From the NCBI RefSeq assembly GCF_013113715.1, contig NZ_CP053344.1, positions 1,550,001 through 1,614,000 on the forward strand: a DNA stretch of 64,000 bases, read 5' to 3'. A program made the position numbers and the translations under genes. Source of the stretch: Herbiconiux sp. SALV-R1. Lineage in GTDB: Bacteria; Actinomycetota; Actinomycetes; Actinomycetales; Microbacteriaceae. Positions 18,314-26,826 of this stretch are shown piece by piece. The notes beneath the pieces are model-generated. The model saw nothing but the letters and a program-made list of their open reading frames with translations, had not been told where the DNA came from and made no database searches. Position 1 is the first letter of the stretch. Each line of letters begins with the position of its first letter.

Positions 18314-19110
18314 CAGACGGCCAGCTCGACGTCGAAGCTCTGCTGGCGACGCCGACGGCGGCGGTCGTTGAGCGCCGCGATGCCGGCGGCTCCGAAGTAG
18401 AGGGCGAGCATGGGGATCGCGAGCAGGAACATCGACATGACGTCGGCGGCCGGGGTGGCGATCGCGGTGAACAGCGTGATGGCGAGGATGGCGATGCGCC
18501 ACGACTTGAGGATGGTCTTCGCGCTCAGCACCCCCGCGAAGTTGAGGATGACGAGGAACACCGGCAGCACGAAGGCGATGCCGATGGCGAGCACCAGCTT
18601 CAGCACGAAGTCGTAGTAGGCCCGCGCCGTGAGGAGGGCGGTCGTGCCCTCGGGGGCGAAGCCGGTGAGCAGCACCACCATGTGCGGCAGCACGAACCAG
18701 CCGGCGACGCAGCCGGCGAAGAACAGCGGTACGGCGGCGGCGACGAAGCCGATGGCGTACTGCTTCTCGTTGCGCTTGAGGCCCGGCATCACGAAGGCGA
18801 ACACCTGGTAGAGCCACACCGGTGCCGAGATGACGACGCCGACGGTGAAGGCGATCTGGATGCGCAGGTCGAACGCCGAGGAGACGTCGGTGAAGTTGAG
18901 GCTCGCCTCGCGGCCCTGCTGCGCGGCGATGTCGGCGATCGGCTGGGTGAGTGCGGTGAGCACGAAGTCGGAGATGATGAAGCCCGCGATCATGCCCACG
19001 AGGAGTCCGAGCGCGGCGATGAACAGCCGCTTGCGAAGTTCGATCAGGTGGGCGCCGAGCGACATCCGACCGTCACGCGAGCGGGGCTTCCGCGGTGACT
19101 TGACGGCCAC
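18313..19110 (-). CDS. tatC: Sec-independent protein translocase TatC
   Basis: A 265-residue receptor core of the twin-arginine translocase with six membrane helices. The N-terminal MSLGAHLIELRKRL motif and the conserved central motif FVMPGLKRNEK (about residue 110) are present. I chose GTG 19110, five bases after the tatA stop; an alternative ATG at 19065 would remove the basic KSPRKPRSRDGR segment that relatives have. It is transcribed with tatA and helY. Confidence 0.94.
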   Translation of the reverse strand: MAVKSPRKPRSRDGRMSLGAHLIELRKRLFIAALGLLVGMIAGFIISDFVLTALTQPIADIAAQQGREASLNFTDVSSAFDLRIQIAFTVGVVISAPVWLYQVFAFVMPGLKRNEKQYAIGFVAAAVPLFFAGCVAGWFVLPHMVVLLTGFAPEGTTALLTARAYYDFVLKLVLAIGIAFVLPVFLVILNFAGVLSAKTILKSWRIAILAITLFTAIATPAADVMSMFLLAIPMLALYFGAAGIAALNDRRRRRRQQSFDVELAV

Positions 19111-19115
19111 CTGGC

Positions 19116-19361
19116 TCAGGGCTTCTGACTGTCGTCGGTGGGGGTGCCGGTGGACGTGCCGGTCGTGGTTCCTGTCGCGGTGCCGGCGGTGCCGTCGCCC
19201 GGGGTCTGGTTCTCGTCCTTCATGGCCTTGGTCTCGTTGCGGAAGATGCGCATCGACTGGCCGAGGCTCTTCGACAGGGCGGGCAGCCGCGTCGCGCCGA
19301 ACAGGAGGAGGATGACGACCAGGATGATGACCAGGTGCCACCCGTTGAGGTTACCGAGCAT
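19116..19361 (-). CDS. tatA: Sec-independent protein translocase TatA
   Basis: An 81-residue protein with one N-terminal membrane helix (residues 8-23), the FGATRLPALSKSLGQ hinge and amphipathic helix, and a Gly/Thr-rich tail (TGTTTGTSTGTPT). It oligomerises to form the Tat protein-conducting assembly. Its start lies inside the last 11 bases of the upstream small membrane protein gene, and tatC follows after five bases. No TatB is encoded nearby. Confidence 0.94.
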   Translation of the reverse strand: MLGNLNGWHLVIILVVILLLFGATRLPALSKSLGQSMRIFRNETKAMKDENQTPGDGTAGTATGTTTGTSTGTPTDDSQKP

Positions 19362-19704
19362 TGGTCTGATTCCTTAGGGTGGGGACGGTTTCCGGACTGA
19401 TGAGGAGTTTACCCCGAGCGAGCCGCGCTTCTCTGCGCTCCCGCTTCAATTCGGCGCGGAGTGCCAGGTGCTCCTCGTGCCGTCTCGCCGTCTCGGCGTA
19501 GCCCTGCACGATGGCGCGGTCGGGGTGGTCGACGGCGAGCTTCTCGACGTTCTCGTTCAGCCTCGCGACCTGGTCGGTGAGCTCGGTGAGGGCGCGCAGC
19601 GCGCCCCTCGCCTTCACGAACAGGCGGTAGCCGAGACCGGCGAGCATGCCGAGGAGCGCGAGCACCAGAACGGTCCAGATGATCAGCCACGCCCACCACG
19701 CCAT
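19351..19704 (-). CDS. small single-pass membrane protein with coiled coil
   Basis: A 117-residue protein. One membrane helix (about residues 5-27) is followed by a charged helix (ALRALTELTDQVARLNENVE), probably a coiled coil, and a basic tail. I do not recognise a named family. It overlaps tatA by 11 bases and is probably co-transcribed with it. The start is supported by TAGGCT placed 6 bases upstream. Confidence 0.75.
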   Translation of the reverse strand: MAWWAWLIIWTVLVLALLGMLAGLGYRLFVKARGALRALTELTDQVARLNENVEKLAVDHPDRAIVQGYAETARRHEEHLALRAELKRERREARLARGKLLISPETVPTLRNQTNAR

Positions 19705-19710
19705 GTGTTC

Positions 19711-19716
19711 AGCCTA
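19711..19716 (-). promoter_or_regulatory. -10-like TAGGCT, leaderless start of tatA unit
   Basis: On the minus strand TAGGCT is followed by 6 bases and then the ATG at 19704, without a Shine-Dalgarno sequence. It would start a transcript for the small membrane protein, tatA, tatC, helY and lnt separately from pafBC. Confidence 0.45.
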
Positions 19717-19730
19717 TGCGACGGCGCGGC

Positions 19731-20765
19731 TCAGGCGCCCGGGTAGCCGTCGAGGGCCTCGCGGGCCCAGTCGACCACTGCCTGCCGTGCCTCGGCCGGC
19801 TCGACCACGGTGACGGTGCGCGGCATCGAGGCCACCAGGCGCTTCAGCCCGTGGATGTGGGCGACACGGATGCGCACCCGCACCGGGTCGACGTCGCCGG
19901 GCCGCGCATCCGGAACCCGCTGATCGACGCTCGAGACGTACTCGCCGAGCAGCGGGAGGGCCGAGGGGGCGACCTCGATGGTGACGACGAGGTCGTCGTC
20001 GCCGCCCTGGAACAGGCTGTCGCCGAGCGGCACGTCGTCGTGCGCCGACTCGACGGCGCGGTCGGTGACCTCGACCCGGGTCATGCGGTCGAGGCGGAAG
20101 GTGCGCACGGCCTCGCGCAGGTGGTCCCAGGCGCGCAGGTACCAGTCCTCGTCGTCGGAGTCGATGCGCAGGGGGTCGACCCGGCGGCGTTCGCGGGAGC
20201 CGCGCGAGGTGAGGTAGTCGAACTCGAGCTGCCGGCCCCGGGCCACCGCCTCGCGCACGGCGCCGAGCGAGGTCGTGGTCTCGGCCGAGGCGACCGCCAC
20301 CTGGCTCGGCCGTTCGGAGGCGCCGCGGGCGAGCTTGTCCATGAGGGAGGAGTAGACGCCGCGGTCGATGTTCTCGGGGAGAGACTGCAGGTACTGCAGG
20401 CCGGCGATGAGCGCCGCGGCCTCGCGGGCGGAGAAGCGCGGGGAGTCGTCGAGCGCCACCATGTGGGTGATGACGATCTCGTCGTGCTCCTCCAGCGCGT
20501 CCCACGCGATGTCGAAGAGGTCGCCGTGCTGGTACTGGGTGGTCTCGCCGGGCACCCCCGACACGGCGATGAGCGACACGGCGTCGCGGATCTGCTGCTC
20601 CGAGACCTGGAAGTGCGCGGCGGCGTCGGCGACCGACACCCTGCCGATGTCGATGAGGTAGGGCACGAGCGCGAGCAGGAAGGTCAGTTTGTCTTGCGCG
20701 TAGGAGAAGGCCTGCGAGCCGTCGCCCGCGGGAGCGCGACGGCCGGAGGGGCGCTGGCCCGCCAT
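19731..20765 (-). CDS. pafC: WYL-domain regulator PafC
   Basis: A 344-residue protein with an N-terminal helix-turn-helix region (VSVADAAAHFQVSEQQIRDAV, about 43-63, written here as the spanning segment) and a WYL domain in the second half (DDEDWYLRAWDHLREAVRTF region). With PafB it forms the PafBC activator of the RecA-independent DNA damage response in mycobacteria. Its start shares one base with the pafB stop (TGATG at 20765). Assignment relies on the pafB-pafC-tatA-tatC order as well as the domains. Confidence 0.88.
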   Translation of the reverse strand: MAGQRPSGRRAPAGDGSQAFSYAQDKLTFLLALVPYLIDIGRVSVADAAAHFQVSEQQIRDAVSLIAVSGVPGETTQYQHGDLFDIAWDALEEHDEIVITHMVALDDSPRFSAREAAALIAGLQYLQSLPENIDRGVYSSLMDKLARGASERPSQVAVASAETTTSLGAVREAVARGRQLEFDYLTSRGSRERRRVDPLRIDSDDEDWYLRAWDHLREAVRTFRLDRMTRVEVTDRAVESAHDDVPLGDSLFQGGDDDLVVTIEVAPSALPLLGEYVSSVDQRVPDARPGDVDPVRVRIRVAHIHGLKRLVASMPRTVTVVEPAEARQAVVDWAREALDGYPGA

Positions 20766-21772
20766 CAGAGAGCTCCCTCGTGGGCGAGCAGCGTGGCACG
20801 AAGACGGTCGACGACGGCGTCGCGCAGCTCGGCCGGGCCGAGCACCCGCACCTCGGGCCCGAAGCCCGCGAGCTCGTCGGCGAGCAGGTTCACGTCGGTG
20901 AAGTGCAGCAGGATGCGCCCCTCGTCGTCGGTCTCGGCGCCGCGCCGCGCCGCGAGGCGGGTCGCCGCATCCGTTCCCGCGCGCACCTCCAGCTCCGCGA
21001 GGTTCGCCTCCCAGATGGCGTCGAGCTCGCGGAGGGCGAGAGCGGCGTAGTCGCCGGGCGGCACGTCGATCTGCTGACGGCCGAGGCGCACAGGGCCGAC
21101 GATGCGCGCGAGCAGGAAGGTGCGCTGCTCGTTCACGTCGAGGTCGGTCGCCTTGAGGTGCCAGCGACCCTGGTGCTGCACCAGGGCGAGCGGCGCCACC
21201 TTGCGCAGGCGCGCCGCCGGATCGCCCGGCTTGAGGTAGGCGAAGCTCGCGCCGACGCCGCGCGAGAGCGCGTCGTTCAGCGGGTCGAAGGCGGTGTCGC
21301 GGGTGCGGATGCGCGGGGCGTAGCCGAGCACCGGGTCGCTCGTCTCGACCCCGATCGAGCGGAGCTTCAGCAGTGCCCGGCGCGACTCGCGCGAGAGCGA
21401 GCCCTCGCGCCAGGCCATGGCGGCGAGGTTGAGCAGCGTCGTCTCGGCGTCGGAGAAGGTGATGTCGGCGGGCAGCTCGTAGGCGGTGCGGGGGATGCGG
21501 TAGCGCAGGGTCTGGTTGTTGCCCGGGTCGCCCGGCGTCTCGAGGGTCTCGAGCGGCACGCCGAGCTCCCTGATGTCGTCTTTGTCGCGCTCGAACTGCC
21601 GCTCGAGGGTCGCGTTCTCACCGGAGGGGTCGTAGCGCTGCCGGTAGCCCTGCACGGTCGAGAGGATGTCGGCCTTGGTCAGCCCCGACTCGGTGGCGAT
21701 GAGCGCGAGCACCAGGCTGAACAGCCTCTCCTCCACCGGGATCGGTGCGGGGTTCTGTCTCTCGGTGGCCAC
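20765..21772 (-). CDS. pafB: WYL-domain regulator PafB
   Basis: A 335-residue regulator. An N-terminal winged helix (about residues 12-75, including ESGLTKADILSTVQGYRQRY) is followed by a WYL domain around the region RWHLKATDLDVNEQRTF and a C-terminal WCX-like region. It partners PafC, encoded directly after it, as the DNA-damage regulator PafBC. The GTG start is supported by TAGGAT exactly 6 bases upstream. The name comes from proteasome accessory factor, but no proteasome gene lies beside it here. Confidence 0.89.
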   Translation of the reverse strand: MATERQNPAPIPVEERLFSLVLALIATESGLTKADILSTVQGYRQRYDPSGENATLERQFERDKDDIRELGVPLETLETPGDPGNNQTLRYRIPRTAYELPADITFSDAETTLLNLAAMAWREGSLSRESRRALLKLRSIGVETSDPVLGYAPRIRTRDTAFDPLNDALSRGVGASFAYLKPGDPAARLRKVAPLALVQHQGRWHLKATDLDVNEQRTFLLARIVGPVRLGRQQIDVPPGDYAALALRELDAIWEANLAELEVRAGTDAATRLAARRGAETDDEGRILLHFTDVNLLADELAGFGPEVRVLGPAELRDAVVDRLRATLLAHEGAL

Positions 21773-21778
21773 GCAAGA

Positions 21779-21784
21779 ATCCTA
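21779..21784 (-). promoter_or_regulatory. -10-like TAGGAT, leaderless start of pafB
   Basis: TAGGAT, 6 bases (TCTTGC), then the GTG of pafB at 21772. No Shine-Dalgarno sequence fits in the space. Confidence 0.5.
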
Positions 21785-21813
21785 GTTCGGGCGGGGCGCG
21801 GGCGCGCCGGGCC

Positions 21814-22722
21814 TCAGGAGGCGGGGAGGATGCCGAGGATGTCGACGACGTAGGCCGTGGCCGAGGCGCCCCCGCCGCTGCCCGGGAGCACGACCAGCAC
21901 TTCGGAGCCGACGGTTTGGCCGACGAGGAACGGCGTGATGCCCGCGGGCTGGCTGGAGCCCTGGGTGGTCGAAGCGTCTTCGGACATGACCCAGAGCTGG
22001 GGCGAGCCGGTCTCCCAGGTGGAGTTGGTGACCTTGCGGGTGTCGTAGGAGACGCCGGTGGACTGCACGAGAACCTGGTCGCCGTCCTTGATCTGGTCGC
22101 CGTCGCCCTTCTTGATCAGCGCCGACTTCGCCTCGTCGGGCGCGGGGCCGTTGATGCCGACGCCGGGGCGGCCGTTCTCGTCGTGCACGACGCTCGGGAA
22201 GCCCGACTGGCCGGGCTGCGGCGCGCCGTCGGCGGCCTGCGGGAAGGCGTTCTCGATGTCGAAGACCATCACCAGCGAGCCCGGAGCGCCCGAGGCGATC
22301 TGGGTGGCGAGCTCGTTCGGCAGGGCCACGGCGACGCGGTCGCCGACGTGGGTGCAGGTGAGCGCGTCGGTGAGGTCGCCCTGCAGCGAGTCGCTCAGCA
22401 CGATGTAGCCGGTCGTGGGTGCGCCCGCCGATTGACCGGTCTCACCGTCGTAGAGGGAGTAGGTGACGTCGAGGGTCGAGCCGGGGCCGACCTCGGCGCC
22501 GTCGCCCTGGGTGATGACGGTGCGCTCGAGCTGCTTCGGAACGAGGGGCGACGGGAAGCTCGCCGCGGGGTCGGAGCCGAAGTCACCGCTCGCGGTGACC
22601 AGGTCGCTCGAGCCGCCCGACGTGGCGGCGGTGGAGCAGTCGGCGGCGGCCGGGGAGGCACTGCAACCCGCGAGAGCGAGCAGAAGGCCTGCCGACAGTG
22701 TGAGCGCGAGTGAACGGCGCAC
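21814..22722 (-). CDS. FKBP-type peptidyl-prolyl isomerase lipoprotein
   Basis: A 302-residue secreted lipoprotein. The signal peptide MRRSLALTLSAGLLLALAGC ends in the lipobox LAGC (Cys20). The first FKBP-like domain contains VDVTY-type and VGDRVAVALP motifs (about residues 80-150); a second, more degenerate half with a similar VGSEVLVVLPG ending closes the protein. It probably assists folding on the outer face of the membrane. In Mycobacterium and relatives this gene lies between pafA and pafB; here it directly follows trmI. GAGGATC serves as ribosome binding site for the GTG start. Confidence 0.87.
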   Translation of the reverse strand: MRRSLALTLSAGLLLALAGCSASPAAADCSTAATSGGSSDLVTASGDFGSDPAASFPSPLVPKQLERTVITQGDGAEVGPGSTLDVTYSLYDGETGQSAGAPTTGYIVLSDSLQGDLTDALTCTHVGDRVAVALPNELATQIASGAPGSLVMVFDIENAFPQAADGAPQPGQSGFPSVVHDENGRPGVGINGPAPDEAKSALIKKGDGDQIKDGDQVLVQSTGVSYDTRKVTNSTWETGSPQLWVMSEDASTTQGSSQPAGITPFLVGQTVGSEVLVVLPGSGGGASATAYVVDILGILPAS

Positions 22723-22770
22723 GGATCCTCATTTCCTGCAGACGTCGAGCCGAGGGCCCGGTGAGCGAAG

Positions 22771-23781
22771 TCAGTCTATTTCATCGTCGGGGCGCTCGAT
22801 CTCGCGAGCCTCCCGTGCGCGTGCGGCATCGGCGGTCGCCGTCGCGGCGCGCACCCGCTTGCGCAGGCTCTTCGGGCTGATGCCCCGTTCGCCGAGGGCC
22901 CCCGGGGTCCACGCCTCGACGTCCTCGTCGGAGAAGTCGCTCTTCGAGGCGCGGCGCTTGAGCTCGGGCAGCACCGCGCCCGGCGCGAGCCTCCTCGCGG
23001 TGACCAGGAAGCCGGTGTGACCGATCATGCGGTGGTCGGGGCGCACGGCGAGACCCTCGACGTGCCATCCGCGCACCATCGTCTCGCTCGGCACCGGGTT
23101 GGTGAACAGGCCGGTGTCTCGGATGGTCTCCACGACTCGCGAGAGCTGCGTCACGGTGGCGACGTAGCAGAGCACCACTCCCCCGGGCTTCAGGGCCGCG
23201 GCGACCTGGTCGATGCACTCCCACGGGGCGAGCATGTCGAGCACGACGCGGTCGACGGTGTGGTCGGGGTGCACGGCGGGGAGGGCCTCGGCGAGGTCGC
23301 CGACGGTCACGGTCCAGTTCTCGGGATCGCTGCCGTTGTACGCGGCGACGTTCGCCCTGGCGACGTCGGCGAACTCGTCGCGCCGCTCGAAGCTCGACAG
23401 GCGCCCCTCGGGGCCGATGGCGCGCAGCAGCCAGAGCGAGAGCGCGCCGGAACCGACCCCCGCCTCCACGACGATGGCGCCGGGGAAGACGTCGGCCTGC
23501 GCTAGGATCTGCGCGGCGTCTTTGGGGTAGATGATCGCGGCGCCGCGCGGCATCGACATGACGAAGTCGGTGAGCAGCGGGCGCAGCGCGAGGTGCTCGA
23601 CGCCGACGGAGTTCTGCACCACCGACCCGTCGGGCAGCCCGATGAGCGCGTCGTGGTCGATGAAGCCGCGGTGGGTGTGGAACACCTTGCCCGACTCGAG
23701 CGTGATGCTGTTGAGCTTGCCCTTCGGGCCGGTGAGCTGCACCCGGTCGCCCTCACGGAACGGGCCGCTGAACGCGCTCAC
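22771..23781 (-). CDS. trmI: tRNA (adenine-N1)-methyltransferase TrmI
   Basis: A 336-residue SAM-dependent methyltransferase that modifies A58 of tRNA (Rv2118c family). The N-terminal beta domain begins FREGDRVQLTGPKGK; the SAM-binding motif VVEAGVGSGALSLWLLRA is near residue 105 and the catalytic VVLDMLAPWE region near 178. The C-terminus has a basic, possibly disordered extension of about 60 residues. The GTG start overlaps the HAD gene stop (GTGA, 23778-23781), indicating coupling. Confidence 0.92.
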   Translation of the reverse strand: MSAFSGPFREGDRVQLTGPKGKLNSITLESGKVFHTHRGFIDHDALIGLPDGSVVQNSVGVEHLALRPLLTDFVMSMPRGAAIIYPKDAAQILAQADVFPGAIVVEAGVGSGALSLWLLRAIGPEGRLSSFERRDEFADVARANVAAYNGSDPENWTVTVGDLAEALPAVHPDHTVDRVVLDMLAPWECIDQVAAALKPGGVVLCYVATVTQLSRVVETIRDTGLFTNPVPSETMVRGWHVEGLAVRPDHRMIGHTGFLVTARRLAPGAVLPELKRRASKSDFSDEDVEAWTPGALGERGISPKSLRKRVRAATATADAARAREAREIERPDDEID

Positions 23782-24458
23782 GCCGACACCCGCTCGGCGG
23801 CGACCTCGGCCAGCACGACGGCGAGGTCGTCGGGTGTGCGGCCGGCCAGGGTCTGCCAGATGCGGTGCGCGCCCGTGTCGTCGAGGTTCAGCAGGTGCTC
23901 GACGCCCACGACGACCGCGCCGGAGGCGACGGCCGAGGTGACGCCGGTGACGGAGTCTTCGAGCGCCACCGAGCGCGCGATGTCGACGCCCAGGGCGTCG
24001 GCGGCGGTGAGATATGCCTCGGGGTGGGGTTTGCCCTGCTCGACGTCGTCGGCCGAGACGATCACCTGGAAGGCGTCGAACGGGATGCGCGCCGCGACGT
24101 GCCGCGCCATCCTGCCGATCGACATGGTCACGAGGGCCTGCGGCACGCCGAGTGCGTGCAGCCCCTCGAGCAGCTCGACGGCCCCCGGTCGCCACGGAAC
24201 CTGGATAGTCACCTGCTCCATCACGCTCGAGGAGAGCCGGTCGATGATCTCCCCCGCGGGCAGGGCCACGCCGAAGTCCTGGAGGATCGCCGCGCTGCGG
24301 TCGAGCGCCGAGCCGACCAGGGTCATCGCCGCCTCGTGCGTCCAGGTGCCGCCGAACGACTCGACGAGGGCGGCCTCCGCGCGCATCCAGTACGGTTCGG
24401 TGTCGACGATCGTGCCGTCCATGTCCCAGAGGACGGCGGCGGGTGCAGGAGCATTCAC
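23778..24458 (-). CDS. HAD-family phosphatase/phosphomutase
   Basis: A 226-residue HAD protein. Motif I is DMDGTIVDTEP near residue 12, motif II is the TMS of ALVTMSIGR, motif III the lysine of QGKPHPEAY and motif IV SVALEDSVTG. The alpha-helical cap between motifs I and II places it with beta-phosphoglucomutase-like phosphatases. The substrate is unknown. The GTG start is supported by TAGACT 8 bases upstream. It forms a two-gene unit with trmI and is divergent from the PAC2 gene. Confidence 0.87.
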   Translation of the reverse strand: MNAPAPAAVLWDMDGTIVDTEPYWMRAEAALVESFGGTWTHEAAMTLVGSALDRSAAILQDFGVALPAGEIIDRLSSSVMEQVTIQVPWRPGAVELLEGLHALGVPQALVTMSIGRMARHVAARIPFDAFQVIVSADDVEQGKPHPEAYLTAADALGVDIARSVALEDSVTGVTSAVASGAVVVGVEHLLNLDDTGAHRIWQTLAGRTPDDLAVVLAEVAAERVSA

Positions 24459-24466
24459 GGGGGCCC

Positions 24467-24472
24467 AGTCTA
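24467..24472 (-). promoter_or_regulatory. -10-like TAGACT before the HAD gene
   Basis: TAGACT is followed by 8 bases and the GTG at 24458. No Shine-Dalgarno sequence is present. Confidence 0.45.
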
Positions 24473-24526
24473 CGGGGCGGCGGAACGGGTCTCCTCCGCC
24501 ACGACTCGCGGGCGGCGACGAACGCC

Positions 24527-24532
24527 TATCCT
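24527..24532 (+). promoter_or_regulatory. -10-like TATCCT upstream of the PAC2 gene
   Basis: TATCCT lies 56 bases before the PAC2 start in the divergent intergenic region. A leader with a GTGAGG ribosome binding site follows. No -35 could be assigned. Confidence 0.35.
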
Positions 24533-24588
24533 TGACTGACGGCGCCGCACCATGCGGTGGCCCGGAAGGCAGTGAGGTACCCATCACG

Positions 24589-25497
24589 GTGACAGACAAC
24601 GGATTCCTGCGAGGTCGGCTCCTCCTGGTCGCGTTCGAGGGGTGGAACGACGCCGGGGAGGCCGCGACGGGCGCACTCAAGGTGCTCAAGGAGCAGCTCG
24701 ATGTGATCGTCATCTCCGAGGTCGACGCCGAGGAGTACTTCGACTTCCAGTTCAACCGTCCGAACGTCGTCGTCGACGACGACGGCAAGCGCGTGCTGGA
24801 GTGGCCGGGCGCCACCTTCTCCGGCCCCGACGTCACGGCGGGCGACCGTTCCGACGGCTCGAACGTGTACCTGCTCATCGGCTCGGAGCCCTCGCGCAAC
24901 TGGCGCTCCTTCACCGCCGAGGTGATGAACACCGTGCTGGCGGAGGAGATCACCGGCATCGTGCTGCTCGGCGCCATGCTCGCCGACGTTCCGCACACCC
25001 GCCCCATCTCCGTCTTCTCCACCAGCGAGAACCCGCTGGTGCGCAGCGAGCTCGACATCGAGCGCTCCACCTATGAGGGCCCGGTGGGCATCCTCAGCGT
25101 CATCGCCGACGCCGCCGAGAGCGCGGGCGTGCCCACGGTGTCGATCTGGGCGTCGGTGCCGCACTACGTGCACAACGCGCCCTCGCCCAAGGCGACCCTG
25201 GCGCTCGTGGAGAAGATCGAGGAGCTCATCGGCCTGCCGATCGAGCGCGGCGAGCTGATCGACGAGTCGACCGCCTGGGAGTCGGGAATCGACGCCCTCG
25301 CCGGTGAGGACGACGACATGGCCGCCTACATCAGGCAGCTCGAGCAGGCGCGCGACACCGTCGACTCGCCCGAGGCGAGCGGTGAGGCCATCGCCCAGGA
25401 GTTCGAGCGCTACCTGCGGAAGCGCGGCGACGGCGGCCGGGGCGACGGGCGGGCCGGGGGCGACGGGCGCCCCGACGAGCCCTGGAGGCGCGACTGA
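24589..25497 (+). CDS. PAC2 family protein
   Basis: A 302-residue protein of the PAC2 (proteasome assembly chaperone-like) family, typified by Rv2125. The N-terminal LLVAFEGWNDAGEAAT and the central GILSVIADAAESAGVPTVSIW segments are characteristic. Its role in bacteria is unknown. The start is the GTG at 24589; the frame is open far upstream but that part does not resemble the family. The last 25 residues are Gly/Arg/Asp-rich and the final codons lie in a 24-base tandem duplication. Confidence 0.87.
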   Translation: MTDNGFLRGRLLLVAFEGWNDAGEAATGALKVLKEQLDVIVISEVDAEEYFDFQFNRPNVVVDDDGKRVLEWPGATFSGPDVTAGDRSDGSNVYLLIGSEPSRNWRSFTAEVMNTVLAEEITGIVLLGAMLADVPHTRPISVFSTSENPLVRSELDIERSTYEGPVGILSVIADAAESAGVPTVSIWASVPHYVHNAPSPKATLALVEKIEELIGLPIERGELIDESTAWESGIDALAGEDDDMAAYIRQLEQARDTVDSPEASGEAIAQEFERYLRKRGDGGRGDGRAGGDGRPDEPWRRD

Positions 25498-25521
25498 GGC
25501 GAGCCCTGGCGGCGCGACCGA
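25474..25521 (+). repeat. 24-base tandem duplication at the PAC2 gene end
   Basis: Two adjacent 24-base units, 25474-25497 and 25498-25521, match at 21 positions. The first carries the PAC2 stop TGA where the second has CGA, so the second copy would encode GEPWRRDR if the stop were absent. Confidence 0.8.
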
Positions 25522-25531
25522 GCGGTCGCGC
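25512..25531. terminator. hairpin between convergent PAC2 and mshC genes
   Basis: GCGCGACC and GGTCGCGC form a perfect 8-base-pair stem with a GAGC loop. It sits 15 bases after the PAC2 stop and reaches the mshC stop codon. There is no U-tract in either direction. A bidirectional terminator is likely from position. Confidence 0.5.
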
Positions 25532-26820
25532 TAGAGCCTGACGCCGAGCAGCGCGTCGAGCGCGTCGGCGGCGAGCTCGTTCGCGGCAGCCGTGTGCGGG
25601 GTGCCGAACCAGTCGTCGAAGAGATCGACGGCACCCGGCGTGTCGAGGTCGTCGTGGAGGCGTGCCCGCACCGCGTCGACGAGCTCGAGCGCGCGGGCAT
25701 CCTCGGCCTCGGGGTCGAGGGCGGCAGCGTCGAACGACTGCAGCTCGGCGACCGAACGGCGCCAGGCGGCGAGCCGCTCGGCGGCCCGCTGCTCGTCGCC
25801 CCGGTGCCACTCCCAGTCGTCGCGGTAGGGATGCGTCAGGATGGCGAGCCTGATCGCCCCGGGCTCCACCCCCGCTTCGCGCAGCTGGGAGACGAGCACG
25901 AGGTTGCCGAGCGACTTCGACATCTTCTCCCCGTCGAAGGCGACGAGGCCGCCGTGGGCGTTCACCCGGGCGAAGCGCTCCCCGGTGAGGGCCGTCGCGT
26001 GGGCGGCGCTGAACTCGTGGTGGGGGAACACCAGGTCTCCCCCGCCGCCCTGCACGGCGATCGTGTCGCCGAGGGTCTGGCGGGCGATGACCGAGCACTC
26101 GATGTGCCAGCCGGGCCGGCCGCGGCCCATCACCGATTCCCAGGCGGGCTCTCCGACGCGCTCGGCGCGCCAGAGCAGCGGGTCGAGCGGGTCGCGCTTG
26201 CCGGGGCGCTCGGGGTCGCCGCCGCGCTCGGCGAACAGCCGGGCCATCGTCTCGCGGTCGAGCCCGCTCTCCGAGCCGAGCGTCCACGGCGTCGCGGCTT
26301 CGGCGGCGGCGATGTCGAAGTACCAGTCCGTGGCTTTCGGCACCGCCGCATCCGGGGTGTCGACCGCGTAGGCGATGCCCCGGCGGCGCAGCTCGTCGAC
26401 GGCGTCGGCGATGGGCTGGATGGTCTCGGTGACCCCGAGGTAGGAGTCGGGTGGCACGACGGCGAGGGCGGCCATGTCGGTGCGGAACAGCTCGATCTGG
26501 CTCTCCGCGAGCTCACGCCAGTCGACGCCGGTGGCCGTCGCGCGCTCGAGCAGCGGGTCGTCGACGTCGGTGATGTTCTGCGTGTACGAGACGTCGAGGC
26601 CGGCGTCGAGCCACATCCGCACCACGGTGTCGAAGGCGATGTAGGTGGCGGCGTGGCCGATGTGCGTGGCGTCGTAGGGCGTGATGCCGCAGACGTAGAG
26701 GGTGCCGCTCGGGGTGCCGGGGGCGCTGGCGAGGAACTGCCCGCTGGCGTCGTCGTGGAGACGAGGGGCGAGCCCTCGGCCGGGGAGCTTCGGGAGGGCG
26801 GGTCGGGTCCAGGAGCGCAC
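25531..26820 (-). CDS. mshC: cysteine-GlcN-Ins ligase MshC (mycothiol)
   Basis: A 429-residue class I aminoacyl-tRNA-synthetase-like ligase that joins cysteine to GlcN-inositol in mycothiol synthesis. The TPYDATHIGHAATYI segment replaces the HIGH region (about residue 49), zinc-binding CGITPYD is near 44, and the KMSKS motif reads EKMSKSLGN. Length and the N-terminal RSWTRPALPKLPG separate it from cysteinyl-tRNA synthetase. Start is GTG 26820, supported by TAAGCT 6 bases upstream. Confidence 0.93.
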   Translation of the reverse strand: MRSWTRPALPKLPGRGLAPRLHDDASGQFLASAPGTPSGTLYVCGITPYDATHIGHAATYIAFDTVVRMWLDAGLDVSYTQNITDVDDPLLERATATGVDWRELAESQIELFRTDMAALAVVPPDSYLGVTETIQPIADAVDELRRRGIAYAVDTPDAAVPKATDWYFDIAAAEAATPWTLGSESGLDRETMARLFAERGGDPERPGKRDPLDPLLWRAERVGEPAWESVMGRGRPGWHIECSVIARQTLGDTIAVQGGGGDLVFPHHEFSAAHATALTGERFARVNAHGGLVAFDGEKMSKSLGNLVLVSQLREAGVEPGAIRLAILTHPYRDDWEWHRGDEQRAAERLAAWRRSVAELQSFDAAALDPEAEDARALELVDAVRARLHDDLDTPGAVDLFDDWFGTPHTAAANELAADALDALLGVRL

Positions 26821-26826
26821 CGCTCA

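Noticed and set aside
25531-26820. Cysteinyl-tRNA synthetase
   Set aside because: Length (429), the N-terminus and the GITPYDATHIGH form fit the mycothiol ligase MshC, which evolved from CysRS.
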